DNA from: a virus
Length of the DNA: 27,929 bases
Virus record (IMG/VR): IMGVR_UViG_3300010354_000481
Span: 1-27,929 of that record
Reading direction: 5' to 3' (one strand)
Shown: piece by piece, positions 6,601 through 14,068 of the stretch
How the letters are laid out: every line of letters starts with the position of its first letter
How positions within the stretch are numbered: the first letter of the stretch is position 1
The notes under the pieces: model-generated
Databases searched by the model: none
What the model saw: the letters and a program-made list of their open reading frames with translations, nothing else
What the model was told of the DNA's origin: nothing
Made by a program: the position numbers and the translations under genes

Positions 6601-7445
6601 ACAATTGTTCTTACTATACAAGGGACACAATCTCTAATCTTTCTCTTAACTTCAGAAGTAACTTCAGAGTCACAAGGAAGTTCACTAATTTCTACGCACT
6701 TATAACCTGTTTCAACTATTTCAGTTTGACAAGATGTGGATATACAGTACTCCCTGCATTCAGCAGCAGTACTGTAAATACACATGGGATCAATGGTACG
6801 ATCACATCTTACACAGGTCCTCTTTGTATATGTTTGCTGAGGATCCGCTGGGCATGGAAGTATCTCTTCGACGCACTTGTATCCCGGGAGTTCCCTTTCA
6901 TATTGGCATTCTTCATCTATACAATTACTAATGCACCCAGCCCTAGTTTTAAAATCATCAAGGTCTCTACTTCTTTTATTAGGTTGATCAACACAAGATC
7001 TCCTATCAATAAAAGGCTCTATAGGAACAATAACTCCAAACTCACCTTGTATTGGAGGACATTCAACTTGTCTATCAATACACTTAACTGCTCTTAAAGC
7101 GCAGGGGAATTTATCAAAAGCTTCTGCTTCACACGCTGCTTTGCTTGAATAAGTTTCAACTGATGCAGGTGTAGGAGTAGGAGGAAAGCCCAAACCAATT
7201 TGTACACATTCTCTAGTGGACTCCTCAACGCATCCTCCGTTTTCCATTTGACCCCTGCAAGTACATACCCATGTCTCAGGTCTAGGCTGATTTTGGCCTC
7301 TTGGAGGTCTGGGTACAGGAATATAAACATTAGGATCTTGAGGTTGAGTCGATCCTCCACCACCCCCGGTAGTACCTCCGGGAAAAGTATTTATCCTTAT
7401 CGGCTTTAATTCGCCGCAATTAAAATATGGTGATGGATCAGGCAT
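3606..7445 (-). CDS. Large virion protein with N-terminal cysteine-rich repeat array
   Basis: The 1279-residue product is not a family I recognise. Residues 1-60 are Gly/Pro-rich (a GGGGG linker and a P-R-P-P-R segment). Residues about 61-645 hold some 65 cysteines arranged in about eight imperfect repeats. Residues about 650-1279 are almost cysteine-free and mixed alpha/beta, with Tyr- and Asn-rich segments such as LKWFDVYSRLRNYEYGDLYY near the C-terminus. There is no signal peptide or membrane segment. The neighbours are fibre-like and spike-tip genes in one unbroken late tail cluster, so a structural role at the baseplate periphery or in a fibre is the best inference. The cysteines could form disulfides after release from the reducing cytoplasm, or bind metal. 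The start at 7445 follows the upstream TGA by 4 bases with a GGGATGAG-type signal. Confidence 0.6.
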   Translation of the reverse strand: MPDPSPYFNCGELKPIRINTFPGGTTGGGGGSTQPQDPNVYIPVPRPPRGQNQPRPETWVCTCRGQMENGGCVEESTRECVQIGLGFPPTPTPASVETYSSKAACEAEAFDKFPCALRAVKCIDRQVECPPIQGEFGVIVPIEPFIDRRSCVDQPNKRSRDLDDFKTRAGCISNCIDEECQYERELPGYKCVEEILPCPADPQQTYTKRTCVRCDRTIDPMCIYSTAAECREYCISTSCQTEIVETGYKCVEISELPCDSEVTSEVKRKIRDCVPCIVRTIVRTFIPNQTGGGGFTEIVVLGDPDCIYDSLDGRYGCRQYCRNDECGFKCTPAEVTCIDPTTQQQTVYLGGRCEPCIIGTGNCGYTTLTECRESGCVLPDCKYQCVESIGESCPPGTLPTNAITRTCAPCSDPTSLECQYNNIQECLDDINCISQSCSQPQDPNEYIAVNTPRPITKAKCEIILQSCPTNSQEPFRVIKTCTPCIDDPNNPDCIFSNYNECLASPSCRSTDCIRLDENTFEVITPRPPRIRTREYTYACITSVARCPEGSQNEFRITKSCQPCDGTTSNCIYLNREQCETSTQCQSIECGPIIYETVPKPPRVSVVAAVRYRFDPQENVCKVCTDSQVSQALCPYFTLDECFKDNLIGDPNENSGSVIGFLAKKLNLRYNKPKEIIDLGLKTEDKIYDNIEDIYNFYEVPSNQTTSYVKNYFYRKIFNEYIPKEVFNFLNKYSLLDYTWKESDYANLTLEKISLALREDLLTAFSNLHNVDNTYLNLDDFLALIRKLIVTNKLNEFDPNYYLDLYQKQINDRIVDYKQTTATDISQRVGLGLVTEGAVPADPAKVDNQLKFRILRKKRLNSDINSNIPITTSANEIVPLYLEDAGITIFDQDTTEVAQYVPIGTGDDYFISVTTSSVGEVELPLTTDVGKSWYIPESVRLAALKAFKTPLIFELTASSVSGQHEFVDTYELSTTPTPMYFALDLSTIQEVSGTDPLIDITTAQYKLLTNSQKIQDHITNYGLASRRVNIDYRDPFIHYAKEKGQISLKYNDITFKYFDSLLNENDDVSDILTRSVPLALILVPGCGTKHNPYHSESDLKSFSGTIVTRTLSGVHYFDINEFSEPEIALKSVTTEPLETGLPKQNYGFANREYYTFDASNYTNTYYVNGVYQSTPPEGPIQKPITSKIVNTIIDNLIEQYDPKELKWFDVYSRLRNYEYGDLYYQAPEGFKQVLANGWRGKLIKDVTRNRNDKITYIDYTIIPEVSIPEPIITKENRFNN
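5523..7082 (-). repeat. Tandem cysteine-rich protein repeats inside the 1279-residue protein
   Basis: The repeats cover codons 122-641. The unit is roughly K-C-V, then C-P, then a basic residue with C-x-P-C, then C-[IQG]-[YF] with E-C, then C and C. Units begin at Cys 122, 191, 250, 330, 385, 460 and 539, with a worn last copy at 620. Spacing varies from 55 to 80 residues because linkers differ. The sixth and seventh units are flanked by P-R-P spacers. The pattern is visible by eye in the translation. Whether the units fold as disulfide knots or metal sites is not known. Confidence 0.75.
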
Positions 7446-7449
7446 TGGC

Positions 7450-10053
7450 TCATCCCACTCTCATGTTAGTTACTTTAAATCCGATGTCTTTCACCATAAC
7501 TCTATTACTTATTAATAGTGCGACACGGATATCCACTGATCTATTATTATAGCTTGTAAGTGGAGACTTATAAAGTCTCTTGATTTTTAACTCATATGGA
7601 TTAAGTTCACCTGTTTGAGCTTGTGCTGTGTTAGCCAGTGCAGGTAAACTTGGTTGTGTTGAAGCACTTCTATACTTCATTCCGAAACATTTGAAGTCGT
7701 TATTAAACTTATAATTACCGTTAAAGTCTTGTAAGACTAACCATCCGGGGAATACAGCCCCTGCTAATGTTCCTTCTGTTTCATTAGTACCTCCCAAGCC
7801 AGCAGTAGTTGGAACTGTAGTAGCTCTTAACCAATGAGTTGGTTCTTCTTTTAGTATTCTTGTTAGTAGATAGCGACCAATCTCCTCGCTAGTTACACCC
7901 ATAGGGAACTTCGCAGAAGAAGTAATCACATCAGATATAGTGGTTGTAATACTATTTAAAGGTTTAAGTTTGCTGTAAGTGCTTTCAATGGTCCTTGTAA
8001 ATACTTTATCTGTACTAAAGAGAGGGAATCCAGACAAGTCTCTGGGGGTTTGTACAAATGAATTTACTGTAATAGCTTGTACGGGCTCGGCAAGAATATC
8101 CCAAGTCTCTGTCCCTATTGTTCCAAACTTTAGTGGTAAACTTCTCAAGGTAAAGATGTACCATCTTACTTGATCTAGCCCGCTAGCAGTTTGCTCCCAA
8201 ATAAATTGGTTAAGTAAAGAAATAGAACCTTTGTCTAGCTTGTAAATACCATCAGGTATTGAGTCTCTTCCTTCTGCCCAATCTTGTAAGGTTTGCCTAA
8301 CTCCAGATTCAGTTAAACCATTAATTGGAGTTGTTCCGGCAGTTGTTGGTATACTAGACCTAACAGATGTATTAGGCCACAAACCAAAGTACTTACCACC
8401 AAAGTAAACAGGATTAGTAGAGATTAGTTTGTCTGTAGGAGACTCAATATAAATTTCATTGTATTGATCTCTTAACAGAGCTACCGTAGGTGTTGTTGGT
8501 GTTGTGGTTCCACCTCCACCAGTTACAGAAGGTGTAGGGATATTATTAATTATGCTTAACAATTTTTGAATTTGAGTATCAACGTAATTCTCTGTTGCTA
8601 CTGGATTCATCAAAGAGACTTGAGGGATAGCTGCTGCTAATCCGGCTCTCTCATTGTAGGCTAGCTCTGTTGTTCTAAAGAAAGGTCTGATATCAATGAT
8701 ATCATTAGTATTTAAAGATTGATTTCCTGCTGCGTTTAAGCTTTCTTTACGAACAACGACATAAGCTATTGGAAGAACTGATTGACCTACTAAAGAAAAG
8801 TGTCTCTTAGGCAACCACTCTGCAAGTAAAGGAGCGGTAGTCATCAAATCGTCAGGAGATGGAAATGATCCTCCAACTCCGAGATCAACAAATCCTAAGT
8901 TCTCATTTAATTGATCAGTTACACTTCCCAGTATCTCAGGTCTATTGATAGCTGTCTGTGGGTTTGCAAAGAACCATTGAGAATTATTATTGTAGGAAAG
9001 TCTTACCCCAGCCCCTTTCATAACTCCCAACTCTGCTTTCAGAATCTTTCTTGGAGAGTAGAGCGAAGGTGAGTTTCCATATTCTGATGTCACTGCTGCG
9101 TCACTATACTCAGCAACGTAAGATTCAGTTTGATCAACAGCCTTAGAGTATATAAACAGTAAGTCTATACGGTAATCTGCTTCCCCTGACAAAGAAGTGT
9201 CTAAGTCACCATTTGAATCAAAATAATTAAAGTCATCTGTGTTGAATGGTTCTATTGTTGCGCTTAGTTGATTAGGAACATCTACGACTGCTGTCCTTGC
9301 TATACCTCTCCAACGCTTTACGAAATCACTTTCGTTAAAGTATAAAGTTCTACCAGCTTTTGAAGCAACAGTATTGCTTCTTAATATGGGAACATTAGTT
9401 GGATTGGGTGTAGTTACTCCATTACCCCAAAGGAAAGTAAAGAATACTGGATATGTTTCCAGTAGAGTTAAACCAAATGGAGTTGGGTTAAACTGAGAAT
9501 CTGTAGCACCGGGTATTGTAGCTAAAGAAGTATCAAATACTGCTTCTGTCGTAAAAGTAAAAGGACTAACAAAGTTTCTTTCTGTTAGACCATTCATGCC
9601 TAAAGCGTCACTGGCATTCAGGGACTTTATTCTGTTGAGAACAGATAAAACTTCAGCGTCATTAACTGATTTTATGTCCCAAGTCTGAATATTTTCTACG
9701 TCATCAAAAGTTAATCTTGTAAGCACTTGCAGTGGAGTTAAGTTATATGCATCGTTGATTCTTGCGTTGAATCTACCGGGTCTTACATATACAATATTAT
9801 TTTGATTAAGTTGTTCTACAAATGGTTTTAATTCTGTGAATTGCTCCCTACCAAACTCGGTAGGCTGATTCTGTATATCAATAGTAGCAGACTCTACAGC
9901 TTGCTTGAGCCATAGAATATTCTCCTCAAGCTGCTTGATAGGAATATTATCTACGATACTAACATAAGGATCATTCTCCTTATATTTTCTAATTGGATTA
10001 ATAAATTTAAAAGGATTCTCAGTCGTAGAAAGATTAACTCGTAACGTACTCAT
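7450..10053 (-). CDS. Large tail-fibre or baseplate-periphery protein
   Basis: This 867-residue structural protein has an N-terminal segment (about 1-60) that includes D35-N-I-P-I-x-x-L-E-E, a motif shared with the next gene upstream. A beta-rich body follows to about residue 505 and includes D-I-I-D-I-R-P-F-F-R-T-T-E-L and Y-N-E-R-A-G-L-A-A-A, a segment I associate with phage structural proteins. A Gly/Thr/Pro hinge (about 505-525, GGGGTTTPTTPT) comes next. A separate beta-rich C-terminal domain (about 530-867) has no recognised enzyme motif. The layout of anchor, shaft, hinge and tip suggests a fibre, but its receptor role is inference. The start at 10053 has AAGGA lying in the last codons of the preceding gene. 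Confidence 0.6.
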   Translation of the reverse strand: MSTLRVNLSTTENPFKFINPIRKYKENDPYVSIVDNIPIKQLEENILWLKQAVESATIDIQNQPTEFGREQFTELKPFVEQLNQNNIVYVRPGRFNARINDAYNLTPLQVLTRLTFDDVENIQTWDIKSVNDAEVLSVLNRIKSLNASDALGMNGLTERNFVSPFTFTTEAVFDTSLATIPGATDSQFNPTPFGLTLLETYPVFFTFLWGNGVTTPNPTNVPILRSNTVASKAGRTLYFNESDFVKRWRGIARTAVVDVPNQLSATIEPFNTDDFNYFDSNGDLDTSLSGEADYRIDLLFIYSKAVDQTESYVAEYSDAAVTSEYGNSPSLYSPRKILKAELGVMKGAGVRLSYNNNSQWFFANPQTAINRPEILGSVTDQLNENLGFVDLGVGGSFPSPDDLMTTAPLLAEWLPKRHFSLVGQSVLPIAYVVVRKESLNAAGNQSLNTNDIIDIRPFFRTTELAYNERAGLAAAIPQVSLMNPVATENYVDTQIQKLLSIINNIPTPSVTGGGGTTTPTTPTVALLRDQYNEIYIESPTDKLISTNPVYFGGKYFGLWPNTSVRSSIPTTAGTTPINGLTESGVRQTLQDWAEGRDSIPDGIYKLDKGSISLLNQFIWEQTASGLDQVRWYIFTLRSLPLKFGTIGTETWDILAEPVQAITVNSFVQTPRDLSGFPLFSTDKVFTRTIESTYSKLKPLNSITTTISDVITSSAKFPMGVTSEEIGRYLLTRILKEEPTHWLRATTVPTTAGLGGTNETEGTLAGAVFPGWLVLQDFNGNYKFNNDFKCFGMKYRSASTQPSLPALANTAQAQTGELNPYELKIKRLYKSPLTSYNNRSVDIRVALLISNRVMVKDIGFKVTNMRVG

Positions 10054-10055
10054 TT

Positions 10056-13000
10056 TTAATTATTCCTTGCTAGGTCAAAGTTATTGACAGAAGCCAAGCC
10101 AATACCGACATCTTTATAAATATAATTAGAATCTCCACTACCGCTGCCATAAGGATAATAGATAGAGACTACCTTAGGAGCACCTGATTTGCCTGTTGCA
10201 CAATGTTTAGCATTAGCAAAAATGTTAGCCGCTGATTCATCCAAGAACACCCTTGCAGAGAATGGATCGTGCATCAGTCCTGCGCCAACAGCATACTGAA
10301 AGTTGCTTTGATTGGGGCTCTCAAATCCCACAGGTCTAAAAAGACCAGACAAACCAATGTACCTCTCAGATAAAGCCGCAGTGTACCTTAGTAATGTTTT
10401 ATGCATCGAACTAACACTAGATGTAGCCGACATGAATCCGGGAGGATAATAACCTTGTGCAAATACTTGAGGAATCCATCCCCCACTAAAGTATACTCCT
10501 GAAAGGTTTCCATACCCTAATCCACTTATTATACCTAATTCATTTACTGCTGGATCGGTAGAGAAATAAAGTCTAAAGACACCTTGATTTAAATTTGATG
10601 AAGTAAACACTGAAGAAGCATCACTAGGGCCTGATCCAAAATAATCTAATAAAGAATAACTGCTTACATATGGATCATTAGCCCAAGGAGAAGTGATAGG
10701 AATCGTTACTGGGTCTCCACTAAGGATTCCATTTATGCTTAGGGAAGATAGCCAAACAGCTAGAGGTCCGCAATACCCCGCATCAGTTGGGTAAAGAGAA
10801 CTAACTGAACAGTAAGATGCATTTAATCTAGAGCTATCTGCTATGTTCCAAATAAAGAGCAGCGAACACATTTTTGATATTGAGTCTGCTGTGGCATTAT
10901 AGAACACACCAGAAGGATTCCAGTGACCAGCAGGGAAGTTAACATTCTTAACATTAACCACGCTATCATTGACTGCTCTTACACACATTCCACCATAAGT
11001 AATTGAACTGTAGTTATTAAACGGTTCAATATTTCTATTTAATAAGTAGTAATAAGAATTTCCTGCGGGAGTGAAATTAACATCCGTTCCGGGGGTCACA
11101 AAAGTTCTTACAGCTTCACCTATTGGATTAGGGTAGAACTGCAAGAACCCGCCAGAAACATAGGAATGAAATGCTGTAACACTGTAATCTGGCTTCAAAT
11201 TATTTATAATTGAGCTTCCAGATTTGGAGTCCGACCAAATCTTGTTGTAACTTCCTAAATCCTCAGCGTTAATTACTGAGTTCTTGTTGGCAACTAAACA
11301 AGCTCTAGTTGAGTGCAACTCAACCATTGTGTGATTACCAGCGTCACTCAAATCAAAACTATCGACTTCTAAAGAACCTGCATCGTCTTTATGGGGCAGA
11401 ATATTTAGAACTGAATTATTTTCAGCCAAAACATTAACTGAATGTTGAGCTAAAATTGTAGGCCCTTGAATATCGGCTATTGAATTATTGTTTAAGTATA
11501 TTCCAGCAGTATTATTTTGATTGGTGCTGGTCTCTCTCCCAATAACTGTAGTAGCGTAAGTTTTGCTTCCCTTTAAAACAATCTTTGAATTATTCTCTAC
11601 TGAAATAGGATCTCCAAACTTTGGACCTGTTTCGAGAACATTCTTTGATCTAATCTTAGGATGAACTAATACACACTTTGAAGACTCCTGAATCAAAATT
11701 GATTTAGCATAACTGTTTAAGAATTCATGCGCTCCTAGCACATCTGGCATAGCACTGTCTTTGTTGTATGAGTAAATTGAATTTACTAAGCTCAAGTGCT
11801 TGCTATTTTTATCATAACGGAACTGCTCTTCTGCACCTCCGGCGACAAGTGAATTCTTATTATACAATAAGTTTGAATTTATTAAGGAAACACCTTTTAA
11901 TGTGTTTTCTACAAAGGAGGCTCTATCTAAAACAAGATTTGAATTTAAAGAGAATAAGCCAACATTATTTTGTCTGGTTTTAACTCTGCCGTCCCATTCA
12001 AATGTTGAATTAAGTAATTTAATACCACAACGATTATTCAATTCGCAAACAAGGTTTGTTCCAGAAGACCCGAAAACACCTCCATATAATTTTGAATTTT
12101 CCAGAACTATTCCGTTTGCATTTCTGCTAAAATTCAATGGATAATTTAATCCATAGGATAGCGAGCCGTATGAACTTACTGCGCTAAAGATGCTATCATT
12201 TTCAAACAGAGTTCTTTCAAATGCAGCGGTAGAACTGAATTGTATTTCTGAATTCAAAGCATACAATCCAGCAGCCGAGTCTCTTGAATCATCAAAAAGG
12301 TTGGTATCAAAAATTGTATTGGAGACTCTTGAAGGAGTTGTGGAATAGTTTCTGTAAGCTCCTATCCCTCTAGTTATAATAACCTTAGAATTATTGAAAT
12401 AGAAACCAGCCTTAGAATGTCTAGTTGCTATGCAGTTTTCTAAGTAAACATTTCTAGAGTTAGTAACTTCGATACCATAAGCATTCTTTGTAGTTATATT
12501 ATTGTCATCGACAAAGAAATTTCTTAGGTATATTGGACCGTCACAGTTGGTTACTACTACTTTTGTAAACTTGTTAGCATAGAATAATCCAACGTACTTA
12601 GCCATTAAAGAATCTGTCTCTGGCGCGGCTGTTGTAATGTAACTAGTTCCTTCAACAACGCTAATAGCACTAAAATCTTGACTACCTACAAGGTGATTAT
12701 TAATTGCATCAGTAGTAGTTTCAAATGGAGTTACTTTTATGGAATCTAAAGATACAGTATCAGCACCCGTAGAACTAATAAAGTAAGTAGCTTTTGAATC
12801 TCTACCTTCCCCTACTGGGCAAACCATTCCAAAGATATCAACTGCTAAACTAGTATTAGAAAATATGCTAAGATTTAAAAACTCTGATATAGAGCTTTGA
12901 AAATGTTTTCTAGCTGTAAAGGGAACTGAGTAGGTTAAAGAACTATCGACTCCACTTATTGCGCTGACTGCAAGATAGGCATCAGATAATTTTCCTACAT

Positions 13001-13454
13001 TATTTAAGCTTAAACCATCAAACTCAGGTTCCTGCTTGGCAAATACTTTATTTATGATTTCAAGTGATCCGGTTGGACCACATTTAATATTTTTTAAATT
13101 AAGTTCTCCTAGATTACCTTTATTGCAGATCTCAATGATAACTGGGTAATTAAGAACTTGAGGTAGGGCGGCCACGGCTGCGCTAACCGTCTCAAATGTG
13201 TTTCTATAGGACTCATAGTACTCGGAGCTACCTCCACCTGAAACAACTAAAACAACCCCGGGAAGGGCCGATGTGGGATGTCCTAGCTGCTCCCACAGGT
13301 GATAAGTCCTCTCCTCTAGATCATATATGGGAAGGTTATCCTGCTCCCAGTTGTAGAAAGCACTTGTATCAAACTTAGTGACTTTGTCAGTCCAAGAATT
13401 GTACAGTTTTACTGAGCCGCTAGCTGTATAAAAGTCGTTGTGTAAAAATACCAT
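10056..13454 (-). CDS. Right-handed beta-helix tailspike/fibre-like protein
   Basis: In this 1132-residue protein, residues 39-54 carry the D-N-L-P-I-x-x-L-E-E motif shared with the 867-residue neighbour, probably an attachment segment. Residues about 90-780 show short beta-strand rungs with many Asn-Ser turns (for example N-S-R-N-V-Y-L-E-N-C, N-S-N-L-V-L-D-R-A and N-N-S-K-I-V-L-K). This is the usual appearance of a pectate-lyase-like parallel beta-helix. Phage beta-helix proteins often bind or cut surface polysaccharide. No catalytic Asp/Glu set can be named from the sequence alone. The C-terminal 300 residues are Gly/Ser/Tyr-rich and could form a trimerisation or tip domain. The start at 13454 has AAGG 7 bases upstream. 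The fold is well supported, the enzymatic activity is not. Confidence 0.7.
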   Translation of the reverse strand: MVFLHNDFYTASGSVKLYNSWTDKVTKFDTSAFYNWEQDNLPIYDLEERTYHLWEQLGHPTSALPGVVLVVSGGGSSEYYESYRNTFETVSAAVAALPQVLNYPVIIEICNKGNLGELNLKNIKCGPTGSLEIINKVFAKQEPEFDGLSLNNVGKLSDAYLAVSAISGVDSSLTYSVPFTARKHFQSSISEFLNLSIFSNTSLAVDIFGMVCPVGEGRDSKATYFISSTGADTVSLDSIKVTPFETTTDAINNHLVGSQDFSAISVVEGTSYITTAAPETDSLMAKYVGLFYANKFTKVVVTNCDGPIYLRNFFVDDNNITTKNAYGIEVTNSRNVYLENCIATRHSKAGFYFNNSKVIITRGIGAYRNYSTTPSRVSNTIFDTNLFDDSRDSAAGLYALNSEIQFSSTAAFERTLFENDSIFSAVSSYGSLSYGLNYPLNFSRNANGIVLENSKLYGGVFGSSGTNLVCELNNRCGIKLLNSTFEWDGRVKTRQNNVGLFSLNSNLVLDRASFVENTLKGVSLINSNLLYNKNSLVAGGAEEQFRYDKNSKHLSLVNSIYSYNKDSAMPDVLGAHEFLNSYAKSILIQESSKCVLVHPKIRSKNVLETGPKFGDPISVENNSKIVLKGSKTYATTVIGRETSTNQNNTAGIYLNNNSIADIQGPTILAQHSVNVLAENNSVLNILPHKDDAGSLEVDSFDLSDAGNHTMVELHSTRACLVANKNSVINAEDLGSYNKIWSDSKSGSSIINNLKPDYSVTAFHSYVSGGFLQFYPNPIGEAVRTFVTPGTDVNFTPAGNSYYYLLNRNIEPFNNYSSITYGGMCVRAVNDSVVNVKNVNFPAGHWNPSGVFYNATADSISKMCSLLFIWNIADSSRLNASYCSVSSLYPTDAGYCGPLAVWLSSLSINGILSGDPVTIPITSPWANDPYVSSYSLLDYFGSGPSDASSVFTSSNLNQGVFRLYFSTDPAVNELGIISGLGYGNLSGVYFSGGWIPQVFAQGYYPPGFMSATSSVSSMHKTLLRYTAALSERYIGLSGLFRPVGFESPNQSNFQYAVGAGLMHDPFSARVFLDESAANIFANAKHCATGKSGAPKVVSIYYPYGSGSGDSNYIYKDVGIGLASVNNFDLARNN

Positions 13455-13462
13455 ATATTACC

Positions 13463-14068
13463 TTAGAAAGTTATAGTCCACCTAAAAATTAATCCAAAGT
13501 CTTCAGTTTTTCTAATATTAGAAATAACTTTATAAGCTACCAATATTGGTGCTCCATTTGGTAGGATGTTTAGAGGGTTTTTCATAAACAACCCTAACTC
13601 ATTTATGTTTGCTGAAGATCCGTCTCTAGTTAAATCGTTGCAAGAAGACTTATCTAAAGTTATTGTATACCTAACTGAGCGATCATTAATTCTGGTCATA
13701 TTGTGTGCTGGGATTTTACCATACCAGACAGTGTCAGATATAAATGACCCTGCAAACTGATTAGCTGATACTGTTAAAATATCTCCAAACTCACCTGTAT
13801 ACTCAAAGCTGCTGGATAATGGCCCAAATAGAGCATTAGTCGAAGTTACCTCGTTTGCAGTTACCCCAGACACCCCCACTTGAAACCTATCAATTTGATA
13901 GTCCAATATAGAAGTAGCACCAGATAACCCAAAGAATGATGCTAATGCCAACCCCATACCTGATACGATGACGTTATGATCATCATAAACGAGTTCTTCG
14001 TTTCCGTCATCAAATACTTTATGGACTGTAACGTGTCCTTTTACATTCAAATACTCAAGTATGTTCAT
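13463..14068 (-). CDS. Small virion structural protein (tail/baseplate)
   Basis: This 201-residue, beta-rich protein starts V-T-V-H-K-V-F-D-D-G-N-E-E-L-V, continues D-D-H-N-V-I-V-S-G-M-G, and ends I-N-E-L-G-L-F, then K-T-E-D-F-G-L-I-F-R-W-T-I-T-F. I associate this combination (an early 'd-N-x-I-v-x-x-G', a late 'N-E-x-G-L-F', and a final 'W-T-I-x-F') with small phage tail or fibre-associated structural proteins. The ATG directly abuts the TAA of the upstream gene. It lies between the wedge genes and the beta-helix gene, so a linker or adaptor role in the baseplate is plausible. No enzyme motif is seen. Confidence 0.55.
   Translation of the reverse strand: MNILEYLNVKGHVTVHKVFDDGNEELVYDDHNVIVSGMGLALASFFGLSGATSILDYQIDRFQVGVSGVTANEVTSTNALFGPLSSSFEYTGEFGDILTVSANQFAGSFISDTVWYGKIPAHNMTRINDRSVRYTITLDKSSCNDLTRDGSSANINELGLFMKNPLNILPNGAPILVAYKVISNIRKTEDFGLIFRWTITF

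Noticed and set aside
6411-7097. A 228-codon open frame on the plus strand opposite the cysteine-rich gene.
   Set aside because: It is the mirror of a strongly patterned minus-strand coding region, with no ribosome binding site or family resemblance. All other genes run on the minus strand.
10115-10122. TATAAATA on the plus strand.
   Set aside because: It faces against all genes and lies within the C-terminal coding part of the beta-helix gene. It is a chance match in AT-rich DNA.
11201-11208. TATAAATA on the minus strand inside the beta-helix gene.
   Set aside because: It is in mid-gene with no start codon nearby, and the same residues are explained by Asn/Ile/Leu codons.
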